From Actinomycetota bacterium (GTDB lineage: Bacteria > Actinomycetota > Acidimicrobiia > Acidimicrobiales > Microtrichaceae), in NCBI GenBank assembly GCA_009700815.1, contig WLLG01000162.1, forward strand, positions 1-5,788: DNA of 5,788 nt. Reading direction: 5' to 3'. Shown here one piece after another: positions 1-5,788 of the stretch (the stretch's first letter is position 1; each line of letters starts with the position of its first letter). Below the pieces are notes generated by a model. The model searched no databases and was not told the DNA's origin. It worked only from the letters and a program-made list of their open reading frames with translations. The position numbers were made by a program, and so were the translations under genes.

Positions 1-1134
1 GGTGTATCTGCGGAAGTGAGTCTTGCACCACAGCCAGGTAGGAATGTGGCTGCGCCGCTTTCCGTCGCACCAGCGCAGGGGGTTTCTACGTCAAAAGTTT
101 GGATCGGTGCGCTAGCCGCAGGAATAACCGTTTTGGTCGTGGCAAGTCTTGTGGGTGCAGTCGCGCTTCTTGGCGGCGGTGGTTCAGCGCAGAAAATGAC
201 TGCTGCTGGACTGTCGGCTGATAGCGGCGAAAAAAGCACAACCTCCCTAGACTCGAGCAACGGTTCTGCATCAGAAGTCGAGGGCCCTACGCCACCTTCT
301 GAATCCGCTGCTCCTACGACGCAGGCAACTACTCCTCCGCCCGTGCCTGTGACTGAAGCAGAGATGAAGAGTCTGCTGCTGCCCGACGAAGTTTGCGATG
401 GCCTTGAGTTTCCACCCGGTGGGCACCAGTTGGTTGACGGTCAGTTTGCCCCCGGGACTGGCTACTTCGTAGATAATGCGATTGTGTCGGGGCCAGTCGC
501 ACTTGGCGACCTTGATGGCGACGCCGTTGCAGACGGAGTGATTGGTCTTGGCTGCTCCACAGGCACCGGAACGCACATCGGCTTTGCGATCGGGGTTCGA
601 GCAGTTGACCGAACACATTTCGATGTTCACCTGATTGCAGATCAGAACGGAATCGATAGCAACGATGCCAGGGCAGAGAACATGAATGATTTAGAAAGCA
701 TGGAAGTGGTCGACGGCTCTCTCAAGGTGCATATGTGGTGGCTATACCCAGAAGATCCACACTGTTGCCCGACTACTGTCGCTCGAGCCTTGTACCGATT
801 TGACGGTGTTGCTCTGCAGCGAACCGAACTCTCTGTTGTAGACGATGCGGCGCGAACTACAAGGCTCGTATCAGCCCTCAACGCTGGCGACGCGGCCACT
901 GTTAACTCGCTCCTTGAGCCGCAATCAAAAGGTACTTACGACTCACTGATGGCGCGTCAGGCTCAGTTCACCAGCCGTGGGTGTCGGACCCAGGATTACC
1001 GATTTTGTGAGTTCACTGAGAACAGCGAAGGCGGGATGCCCTTTGTTGCCTATTGGAACCAAGGGTCATCGGATAGGCCGCAATCCACTCAAGACGACTG
1101 GGGGGTTGCATCTAGTGGTGAATTTGCAGACTGA
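1..1134 (+). CDS. Single-pass membrane protein with Ser/Thr/Pro linker and unknown extracytoplasmic domain (5' end probably outside window)
   Basis: The frame is open from base 1; the first usable start inside the window is GTG at 16, but it has no convincing ribosome site, so the gene probably begins upstream. Residues are counted from that GTG. Residues 1-27 are a Pro/Ala/Ser-rich spacer, 28-52 a transmembrane helix ending in a glycine run, 60-112 a Ser/Thr/Pro linker, and 113-372 an extracytoplasmic region. That region contains an Asp-rich turn, GDLDGDAVADGV (164-175), resembling FG-GAP/VCBS-type calcium-binding loops, and a DPHCCPTT motif (247-254). Six cysteines (127, 180, 250, 251, 323, 331) could form disulfides. 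The last 100 residues look like a separate small domain beginning with a helix (about 277-300). I cannot assign a family or activity. By analogy with the next two genes, a cytoplasmic head domain is expected upstream. Two TGA stops in a row end the gene (1132-1137). The frame is certain; the function is unknown. Confidence 0.85.
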   Translation, partial: GVSAEVSLAPQPGRNVAAPLSVAPAQGVSTSKVWIGALAAGITVLVVASLVGAVALLGGGGSAQKMTAAGLSADSGEKSTTSLDSSNGSASEVEGPTPPSESAAPTTQATTPPPVPVTEAEMKSLLLPDEVCDGLEFPPGGHQLVDGQFAPGTGYFVDNAIVSGPVALGDLDGDAVADGVIGLGCSTGTGTHIGFAIGVRAVDRTHFDVHLIADQNGIDSNDARAENMNDLESMEVVDGSLKVHMWWLYPEDPHCCPTTVARALYRFDGVALQRTELSVVDDAARTTRLVSALNAGDAATVNSLLEPQSKGTYDSLMARQAQFTSRGCRTQDYRFCEFTENSEGGMPFVAYWNQGSSDRPQSTQDDWGVASSGEFAD

Positions 1135-1215
1135 TGAGTCTGATTAGTTCGGTAGGCAGTCAACCTGATCTGCCAAAGAGCGGCGTTTGCCCGTCCGTGC
1201 ACAGTGAGAACTACG

Positions 1216-1222
1216 AAGGAGG
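1216..1222 (+). promoter_or_regulatory. Strong Shine-Dalgarno site of the zinc-ribbon gene
   Basis: AAGGAGG lies six bases before the ATG at 1229. It is the best ribosome binding site in the window and fixes the start of the zinc-ribbon protein. The neighbouring plus-strand genes have much weaker sites. Confidence 0.85.
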
Positions 1223-1228
1223 AAATCC

Positions 1229-1993
1229 ATGTTCTGCCCCCAGTGCGGTAATGCGCTTGGCAACCTAGATCAACGCTGCTCTAGTTGCGGTGGCGCACTA
1301 TCTAGTAGTCCAGTTCCTGAAGCGGTACCCGAAAATCCAACATCTACGAACGCTCCGCTGATTGTTGGCATAGCCCTTGCACTCCTAGCAGTGATTTTGA
1401 TCATTGGATTCTTAGTCTTCTCTGGAGGCGGCGAATCTGATTCTTCTGCCGTAGCAGCGACCGCTAAGGCAACAACCTCGGTACCGCCTCCCACGGTTAC
1501 TGAGCCTCCTCCACCACCTGTGACTGAGCCTCCACCACCACCTGTTACCGAGCCTCCACCAATTCAACTCGACCCGCAAGGCCTTGGTCCGCTTCGACTC
1601 GGAATGAGCCAAGGTGACGCCCTTGCGACTGGGCTCATCGGAAACCTCCGACCCGGTTGTGAAATTGCCGGAAATGGTCAGGAATACGGCGATCTGTTGC
1701 CACCATTAGAGGGCCTCGTCGTCTTTTGGGATGGAGGACTCGTCCTTGTATCTCTCGGCTTTGGTGCTTCAACTGCCCAAGGTGCAACACCAGGAACCCC
1801 GCTGGCTGTAGTGAGCGACGCGTTTGCCCAAGCAGGATTTTCAGTTCGGATAGATACCTCCTACGAGAAAATGTTCGAGATTTGGCTCGGCACAGTTGAG
1901 AACAATGGGGAGCAGGTTTTTACTCTGGTGATTGACCCCGAGTCCGAGCTCGTCAACTCGATTGACGTTCCCGACACCCTCTTTTGTGAGTAG
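1229..1993 (+). CDS. Zinc-ribbon single-pass membrane protein with Pro-rich repeat linker and unknown extracytoplasmic domain
   Basis: The 254-residue protein starts with a zinc-ribbon: cysteines 3, 6, 17 and 20 form two CxxC knuckles (CPQC and CSSC). A spacer follows, then a transmembrane helix at 43-65. The linker 66-112 carries a VTEPPPPP repeat (90-111). The globular region 113-254 opens with GLGPLRLGMS (118-127), a motif I recall from secreted or anchored actinobacterial proteins of unknown function. Cys144 and Cys253 could pair as a disulfide. By the usual inside-out arrangement the zinc ribbon is cytoplasmic and the C-terminal domain faces the wall. The start is secure because a perfect Shine-Dalgarno site lies six bases upstream. 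It sits 94 bases after the preceding gene and 69 before the next, all in one direction. No catalytic motif is visible; a sensor, scaffold or envelope structural protein are all possible. Confidence 0.9.
   Translation: MFCPQCGNALGNLDQRCSSCGGALSSSPVPEAVPENPTSTNAPLIVGIALALLAVILIIGFLVFSGGGESDSSAVAATAKATTSVPPPTVTEPPPPPVTEPPPPPVTEPPPIQLDPQGLGPLRLGMSQGDALATGLIGNLRPGCEIAGNGQEYGDLLPPLEGLVVFWDGGLVLVSLGFGASTAQGATPGTPLAVVSDAFAQAGFSVRIDTSYEKMFEIWLGTVENNGEQVFTLVIDPESELVNSIDVPDTLFCE
1496..1561 (+). repeat. Tandem 24-base repeat encoding VTEPPPPP
   Basis: Two full 24-base units (1496-1519 and 1520-1543) and an 18-base partial unit (1544-1561) encode VTEPPPPP, VTEPPPPP and VTEPPP. The units differ mainly at third codon positions, so the protein repeat is better kept than the DNA. 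It forms a stiff, proline-rich stalk between the membrane helix and the outer domain of the zinc-ribbon protein. Confidence 0.85.
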
Positions 1994-2062
1994 CGCGCAG
2001 CCCTACCTAGTGCTGTAAGTAGTGGCCGAGTAAGTTAATGATGAGGAGACGGGACGCAGGGC

Positions 2063-2842
2063 ATGGCAATTCCAACAGGTTGGTACCCGGATCCCACGGA
2101 CCCGTCTCTTGAACGATGGTGGGATGGCTTTAGTTGGACGGACCAAGTTCGTCGAGTGGTCGTGCCTAATCCAATGGCTCCAGCGGCACAGACAGCAACT
2201 TCTGGATCAGGTGGGAGATGGCTACTAGGTGGGCTTCTTGGCCTGGTGCTGATTTGTGTTGGCGCGTTGGCGTTTCTTTTTGGATCCAGAAAGGCTGGAC
2301 CCTCCGATACTGAGCTAGCTGCCGCTCAGAGGGCACTCACCACCACAAGCGCTCCGACCACGACGACGACCACCACTATTGCACCAACTACAACGACTGC
2401 TGCTCCCACGACTACGGCAGCACCCGTAATTATCTATGTTCCGACTCCAGTCCCAAGAACCGGGTCTTCAAGTTCGCGTGGCAGTTCTGGGGGTACATCT
2501 GCTCCCACCCCTTACCCATCATCATTCGATAGTTCCTGGACTCCAGGCCGAGGGGGCTGGACTGCACAGCTCTCATCCCTAGCTGTAGCGGATGGCCCTA
2601 ATGCGGCTGATGACGCTGTTGCCCAGCTGAGTAGCGCTGGAATCGAAGCAATCACTACATGGAGTGGGGATTGGGAGTCGCTCTCTGATGGGTACTGGGT
2701 GGTTGTTGCAACCGAACAGATGTATTCGGGTGAGGACGCGATTGACTTCTGCCATAGGTACGACATCTACAACCGGGACAACTGCTTCGCGAATATCCTG
2801 TCTCAGAATTCAGGCGATTCAGATTCGGAGATGTATCCCTGA
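2063..2842 (+). CDS. DUF2510 membrane protein with Thr-rich linker and SPOR-like C-terminal domain
   Basis: The 259-residue protein begins with a DUF2510 motif (about 5-29), seen in GWYPDP and in LERWWDG followed by WTDQVR. A spacer leads to a transmembrane helix at 53-75. Residues 93-120 are a Thr/Ala/Pro tract and 121-162 a Ser/Pro/Gly stretch. Residues 164-246 have the layout of a SPOR domain (beta-alpha-beta-beta-alpha-beta): GWTAQLSSL, a helix ending LSSAGIEAI, then GYWVVVATEQMYSGEDAIDFC as the second half. SPOR domains bind peptidoglycan strands stripped of stem peptides; here the assignment rests on pattern only. Cys230 and Cys241 lie near the end and may pair. ATG 2063 is the only possible start, since an in-frame TGA lies at 2042-2044 and no other start codon follows it. 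The ribosome site is poor: GAGGAG (2043-2048) is 14 bases away. The amidase gene follows after 21 bases. Confidence 0.9.
   Translation: MAIPTGWYPDPTDPSLERWWDGFSWTDQVRRVVVPNPMAPAAQTATSGSGGRWLLGGLLGLVLICVGALAFLFGSRKAGPSDTELAAAQRALTTTSAPTTTTTTTIAPTTTTAAPTTTAAPVIIYVPTPVPRTGSSSSRGSSGGTSAPTPYPSSFDSSWTPGRGGWTAQLSSLAVADGPNAADDAVAQLSSAGIEAITTWSGDWESLSDGYWVVVATEQMYSGEDAIDFCHRYDIYNRDNCFANILSQNSGDSDSEMYP
2339..2422 (+). repeat. Low-complexity Thr/Ala/Pro coding tract
   Basis: This stretch encodes residues 93-120 of the SPOR-like protein, mostly threonine with TTAAP-type units. All three common threonine codons ending in C, G and T are mixed, so it is not a pure DNA microsatellite. It probably forms an extended, possibly glycosylated spacer crossing the cell wall. 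Glycosylation is an inference. Confidence 0.7.
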
Positions 2843-2863
2843 TGAGTTCCGCCCCTAGAACAA

Positions 2864-4150
2864 GTGCAGCCTGGGGTGTGTCAGGTGTGTGAGGTTTGTA
2901 ATGAGCCGGAGAAACTGACACCCCTGTCGAATCTGGGACCTGCTCTGCACTCGCGACGCCTTCTGCTTCAGTCTGCGACTGTTGGAATCGGCGTTGCAGT
3001 AGGCGCAGCAGCGCTCACTGCTCTCGACGCTCAAGGTGCCGCAGCATCGTCTGCACAGGCTGCAAGCTCAACCACAAGGTTTGCATCACAGAAACCACAG
3101 GCCGACAGCGCTGGGTTGCTGTCGAGTTCGCGGGCGGGCAGCGTTAGCGCTCCCGAGATTGTTCCGCGTTCTGTCTGGGGTGGAGACCTTCCCGTTCTGG
3201 GGCCACTTGAGAGCGAAGCTCCGGGGGATGTTCGCTTCTTGCTCGTTCACCACACAGTCACCTCGAATAGCGATTCCCCAAGCGAGTCGTTTACAACTCT
3301 CAGAAGGATTTATGGGATGCATACCAGCCCAGAGAAGGGCTGGCCAGACATTGCCTACAACTTTCTGATTGATCGCTTTGGTGTGATCCACGAAGGGCGC
3401 TCTGGCTCGCTCGAGTCGCCAATCAAGGGCTCCGCTACCGGAGGATCTCAGGGATTTGCTCAACTCTGCTGCTTCTTGGGTGATCATCAGGTGCAGGCAC
3501 CGACCGAGGCGGCACAATCCTCGATGGTGGCGCTGTTAGCTTGGTTAGCGAGCAAATACGACATCCCAATGTCAGAGGGTTCCACGGCAACATTTGTTTC
3601 TCGCGGGTCAAACCGTTGGCCAGCGGGCAAGACAGTAACCACGCCTACTATCGGCGGTCATCGCGATATGTCCTCGACTGCGTGCCCCGGCGACGCAGCG
3701 TATGTGTTGCTCGATGCAAGATTCCGACCAGAGGTAGCCGCGATTGTTGGGGATGTGGCTGCTGCACCGGCTGCAACGACTCCGCCAACCGTGCCACCGA
3801 CAATTGCCACCACAACAGCAGCACCCTCAACCACTACGAGTACTTCTCCGCCGACTACCCAAGCGCCGAGCAGCATTCCAGAAACCCTTCCGCCGACAAC
3901 AGTCGATCAGACAGAATTACGAACCCAAGCTTCGGCTGCGGAACGAAATGCCACTGCAGCAGCAGGAACAAGCACGAACTCAAAGCTGATTCTGGCCGGC
4001 GGGGTGATCGCTATTGCGGCAGGGCTAGCCGTAACTACTAACGCAATGGTGCGAGATCGAAGGACGGTCGCGGGTGCAACAGCATCGGAGGCAGCGGAGT
4101 CTGCGCCTGTTGAAGATGTGCACATCTCAAGCAACCCAGATGGAGACTGA
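2864..4150 (+). CDS. Tat-exported N-acetylmuramoyl-L-alanine amidase (Amidase_2/PGRP type) with C-terminal membrane anchor
   Basis: This 428-residue protein is predicted to cut the bond between N-acetylmuramic acid and L-alanine of peptidoglycan. A twin-arginine signal, SRRLLLQ (30-36), is followed by a hydrophobic stretch to about 55 and Ala-rich possible cleavage sites (to about 66). The catalytic domain spans about 97-298, opening with PEIVPRSVWGG. Expected zinc ligands of the family are present: His129 (VHHT), His266 (GHRD) and Cys274 (ACPG), plus Tyr165 (AYNFLI), matching the catalytic tyrosine of T7 lysozyme-type amidases. The central family segment is divergent and carries adjacent Cys202-Cys203. 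A Thr/Pro linker (302-347) leads to a transmembrane helix (about 374-392), the charged tail start RDRR (397-400) and a tail to 428. GTG 2864 is the longest start but has no good ribosome site; GTG 2876 or 2885 would keep the whole Tat signal. It follows the SPOR-like gene by 21 bases. Fold and reaction are well supported; in vivo role is inferred. Confidence 0.92.
   Translation: MQPGVCQVCEVCNEPEKLTPLSNLGPALHSRRLLLQSATVGIGVAVGAAALTALDAQGAAASSAQAASSTTRFASQKPQADSAGLLSSSRAGSVSAPEIVPRSVWGGDLPVLGPLESEAPGDVRFLLVHHTVTSNSDSPSESFTTLRRIYGMHTSPEKGWPDIAYNFLIDRFGVIHEGRSGSLESPIKGSATGGSQGFAQLCCFLGDHQVQAPTEAAQSSMVALLAWLASKYDIPMSEGSTATFVSRGSNRWPAGKTVTTPTIGGHRDMSSTACPGDAAYVLLDARFRPEVAAIVGDVAAAPAATTPPTVPPTIATTTAAPSTTTSTSPPTTQAPSSIPETLPPTTVDQTELRTQASAAERNATAAAGTSTNSKLILAGGVIAIAAGLAVTTNAMVRDRRTVAGATASEAAESAPVEDVHISSNPDGD
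3767..3904 (+). repeat. Low-complexity Thr/Pro/Ser linker tract of the amidase
   Basis: It encodes residues 302-347 of the amidase, dominated by Thr, Pro, Ala and Ser. It separates the catalytic domain from the C-terminal membrane helix and parallels the linkers of the three genes before it. Confidence 0.7.
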
Positions 4151-4171
4151 TGTGGAGAGCCTTCTCGCTGG

Positions 4172-4208
4172 GTTCGAGCGCACTTAGGTTTGGACTACGC
4201 CCTCGAAC
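4172..4208 (+). terminator. Imperfect hairpin between convergent genes, possible bidirectional terminator
   Basis: GTTCGAG (4172-4178) pairs exactly with CTCGAAC (4202-4208); after one mismatch two more G-C pairs follow (4180-4181 with 4199-4200). The loop is about 17 bases. The right arm touches the TAG stop of the aminopeptidase gene. No run of T follows on either strand, so this is not a classical intrinsic terminator. Its place in the 57-base convergent gap is the main support. Confidence 0.3.
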
Positions 4209-5509
4209 TAACTGTTGGTCTGACTCAACCAAGCAGTAAAGGCCGTGATCATCAACTCAACATCGGCAACTGCCATGACCTCTCGGATTGAATGCATCGA
4301 GAGCTGTGCCATGCCAACATCAACAGTGGGTACGGCGAGTTGTGCAGCGGCGAGAGGCCCGATTGTTGACCCGCAGGGAAGGTCGCCGCGATGCGAATAC
4401 TCCTGCACAGGTACCTGCACAGAACTGCAGACCTCACGGAAAATTGCGGCGGTGGAGGAGTCGGTCGCGTAGCGGCCATTGACATTGTGTTTGATGACAG
4501 GCCCGCCACCTAGATGCACCCAATGGTTGGGCTCGTGACGCTCCGCATAGTTGGGGTGAGTTGCATGAGCCATATCGGCAGAGAGCAAAAGTGACCCTGC
4601 AAGGCTGCCCAAGAATGCTGAGCGGCTCGCACCAAGAGCAGCGGCTCGCTGCTCAAGGACTTGGCTGAACCAGGTTGAGTCCGCACCAGTGGCTGAGGTG
4701 GAACCGATCTCTTCGTGGTCATAGAGCACAATCACCGAGGGGCCGTGGCCTGCCCACTTGGCGGCTATCAGAGCTTCGACAGCACCAAAAGAACTACACA
4801 GATTGTCGAGTCTGGCACTGGCGAGCAGTTCGTCATCACGGCCAAGTACTGCCGCAGGCTGAACATCAAAGCAGGCCAGATCCCATCCAAGGATCTGCTC
4901 TGGATCACAGTCCATCTCATGCCCGAGCCAAGAGCGGAACTCGCCCTCATGAGGGTTTCCGAGGGCCCAAATCGGCTGCATATGAGTTTGCTTGTTGAGG
5001 AGGAGGCCGCGCTCAGCCAGATCGCGATCAAGGTGAATCGCAAGCTGCGGCACCCGCACCTGTGGGCTCGCGCTGCGAAATAATCGCTGCTCTATTGTCT
5101 CGGAAGAGTCGCCCCAGCGAATCGCAACCCGGCCAGCAATTCCCAAATCCCTATCCAGCCAGGAGTTCAATAGCGCTCCGCCGTAGACCTCAACGCCGAG
5201 CTGTTGACAGCCAGCAAGACCGGAGTCTGGGCGTGGCCGGATACGCAGATTAGGAGAGTCGGTATGTGCGCCAATCATTCGCAGCGGCCCGAGCGGGGCC
5301 TTGCCATCTACCCAGGCAATAAGTGCACCATAGCGAACCACAAACCTGGCACCGGGTTCTTGGGGGTTCGCATCATCGGCAGCCTCTTGAGGGTCAAAGA
5401 GTTGAAACCCAGCATCTACAAGTCGTTGCGCAGCGTTATGGGCAGCATGAAACTGTGTGGGCGAGGCATCAATAAACCCGGCCATTTCCTCTGCTGGAGT
5501 CAGCATCAT
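4208..5509 (-). CDS. apeB: M18-family metalloaminopeptidase
   Basis: The 433-residue protein, full length for the family, is predicted to remove N-terminal residues from peptides in the cytoplasm; there is no signal peptide or membrane helix. M18 enzymes related to aspartyl aminopeptidase carry two metal ions, and the ligands are all visible: His82 in GAHTDSP with catalytic Asp84, bridging Asp235 in ARLDNL, general base Glu266 and ligand Glu267 in DHEEIGS, Asp312 in SADMAHA, and His405 in QLSMHSIRE. The N-terminal segment MLTPAEEMAGFIDASPTQFH is also typical. Substrate preference cannot be read from sequence; acidic N-terminal residues are common in relatives. Two adjacent ATGs (5509 and 5506) are possible starts, preceded by GAAGGG (5518-5513). 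The start overlaps the end of the gene upstream by four bases (ATGA), suggesting translational coupling. It ends with TAG, 57 bases from the convergent amidase gene. Family assignment is very secure. Confidence 0.96.
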   Translation of the reverse strand: MMLTPAEEMAGFIDASPTQFHAAHNAAQRLVDAGFQLFDPQEAADDANPQEPGARFVVRYGALIAWVDGKAPLGPLRMIGAHTDSPNLRIRPRPDSGLAGCQQLGVEVYGGALLNSWLDRDLGIAGRVAIRWGDSSETIEQRLFRSASPQVRVPQLAIHLDRDLAERGLLLNKQTHMQPIWALGNPHEGEFRSWLGHEMDCDPEQILGWDLACFDVQPAAVLGRDDELLASARLDNLCSSFGAVEALIAAKWAGHGPSVIVLYDHEEIGSTSATGADSTWFSQVLEQRAAALGASRSAFLGSLAGSLLLSADMAHATHPNYAERHEPNHWVHLGGGPVIKHNVNGRYATDSSTAAIFREVCSSVQVPVQEYSHRGDLPCGSTIGPLAAAQLAVPTVDVGMAQLSMHSIREVMAVADVELMITAFTAWLSQTNS

Positions 5510-5788
5510 CTGCCCTTCTTCGTGCTCGGTGGCGATTTGCTAGCCGGCGGGTCCTCAAAGCCTGGCCCAGTGGCAGTGGGAGTCAACCCGGCGCAGGATT
5601 GAAGCGCATCCATAGCTGCAACTCCTGCCGTAGCCGCAGCACCCGAGAGCGGGACTGGAACAAGATTTTGGATCTGCGCGGGCTTCCACTCGTAGCCATC
5701 GATTCGGCGCCCAGTAGCGGTGACAACGAGTACGCCGCTGGTATTCCCGGCAGCTGAGGGGGCTTTGAAAATGAAGTTCGACAGCCCA
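5506..5788 (-). CDS. C-terminal fragment of a CapA-like protein (start outside window)
   Basis: An open frame runs from the window edge (first full codon at 5787-5785) to TGA at 5508-5506, giving the last 93 residues. The first residues, GLSNFIFKAP, fit the GNFxF element near the C-terminal end of the CapA/PgsA (PGA_cap) metallophosphatase-like fold, followed by a strand, SGVLVVTATG, then GYEWKPAQIQ and a PLSGAAA segment. CapA-type proteins are linked to poly-gamma-glutamate or capsule synthesis, but many actinobacterial members have unknown roles. The tail from about residue 70 is Pro/Ser/Lys-rich and probably disordered. No stop interrupts the frame, it continues to the edge, and it overlaps the aminopeptidase start by ATGA, which supports it as a real gene. 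The catalytic half is outside the window, so the family call rests on weak resemblance and could be wrong. Confidence 0.6.
   Translation of the reverse strand, partial: GLSNFIFKAPSAAGNTSGVLVVTATGRRIDGYEWKPAQIQNLVPVPLSGAAATAGVAAMDALQSCAGLTPTATGPGFEDPPASKSPPSTKKGR
5513..5518 (-). promoter_or_regulatory. apeB: Shine-Dalgarno-like site of the aminopeptidase gene
   Basis: On the minus strand GAAGGG is followed by CAG and then ATGATG. It is three bases from the first ATG and six from the second, so the second ATG (5506) has the better spacing. It lies inside the last codons of the upstream gene. Confidence 0.5.

Noticed and set aside
1155..1174. Small inverted repeat GGCAG/CTGCC in the gap between the first and second genes
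   Set aside because: Only five base pairs with a ten-base loop and no T run; too weak to call a terminator or attenuator.
1994..2062. TAAGTT (2031-2036) as a -10 promoter element for the third gene
   Set aside because: No matching -35 element stands at the right distance, and one AT-leaning hexamer in a short gap is expected by chance.
2038..2112. Short ATG ATG frame before the SPOR-like gene as a leader peptide
   Set aside because: It is about 24 codons, has no ribosome site and no composition signal, and overlaps the start of the real gene in another frame.
3086..3517. 143-codon minus-strand open frame opposite the amidase
   Set aside because: It lies wholly over the catalytic domain of a gene with conserved zinc ligands and shows no recognisable motifs; it is an antisense shadow.
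3887..3901. LPPTT in the amidase linker as a sortase sorting motif
   Set aside because: The last residue is not Gly, the membrane helix starts about 27 residues later instead of just after, and the tail beyond the helix is too long for a sorting signal.
4171..4180. GGTTCGAGCG resembling a tRNA T-loop
   Set aside because: The flanking five bases do not form a T-arm stem and no acceptor, D or anticodon arms can be placed upstream; it is better explained as one arm of the convergent-gap hairpin.
4715..5083. 122-codon plus-strand open frame inside the aminopeptidase
   Set aside because: The minus-strand M18 protein has all metal ligands across this stretch, so the plus-strand frame is a by-product of codon bias.

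Overview
The window looks like chromosomal DNA of an actinobacterium, possibly an Acidimicrobiia-type aquatic lineage. The grounds are a DUF2510 head, a zinc-ribbon membrane protein, long Thr/Pro linkers carrying extracytoplasmic domains, a Tat-exported PGRP-like amidase and GTG starts in moderately GC-rich DNA. No rRNA, tRNA, CRISPR array, insertion sequence or phage gene is visible. The class-level placement is an inference and no species can be named.

Plus strand, 1-4150: four genes run in the same direction with gaps of 94, 69 and 21 bases, so they may form one operon. The first (entering from the left edge), second and third share one build: a short cytoplasmic part, one transmembrane helix, a Ser/Thr/Pro-rich linker and a globular domain outside the membrane. 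The cytoplasmic head is a zinc ribbon in the second and DUF2510 in the third. The outer domain of the third has a SPOR-like pattern. The fourth reverses the layout: a twin-arginine signal, an Amidase_2/PGRP zinc amidase domain, a Thr/Pro linker, a C-terminal membrane helix and a short cytoplasmic tail.

Minus strand, 4208-5788: these genes converge on the first group. A CapA-like protein, of which only the C-terminal 93 residues are inside the window, overlaps by four bases (ATGA) the start of an apparently intact M18-family metalloaminopeptidase. The 57-base gap between the two convergent groups holds only an imperfect hairpin.

Working model (inference): the plus-strand cluster builds a set of single-pass proteins displayed in or across the cell wall. 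The amidase would strip peptides from glycan strands, and the SPOR-like protein might recognise such stripped strands. The first and second could be sensors or structural partners of unknown ligand. The minus-strand peptidase pair appears to be ordinary metabolism unrelated to this. No stretch over 300 bases lacks a gene; the longest intergenic gap is 1135-1228.
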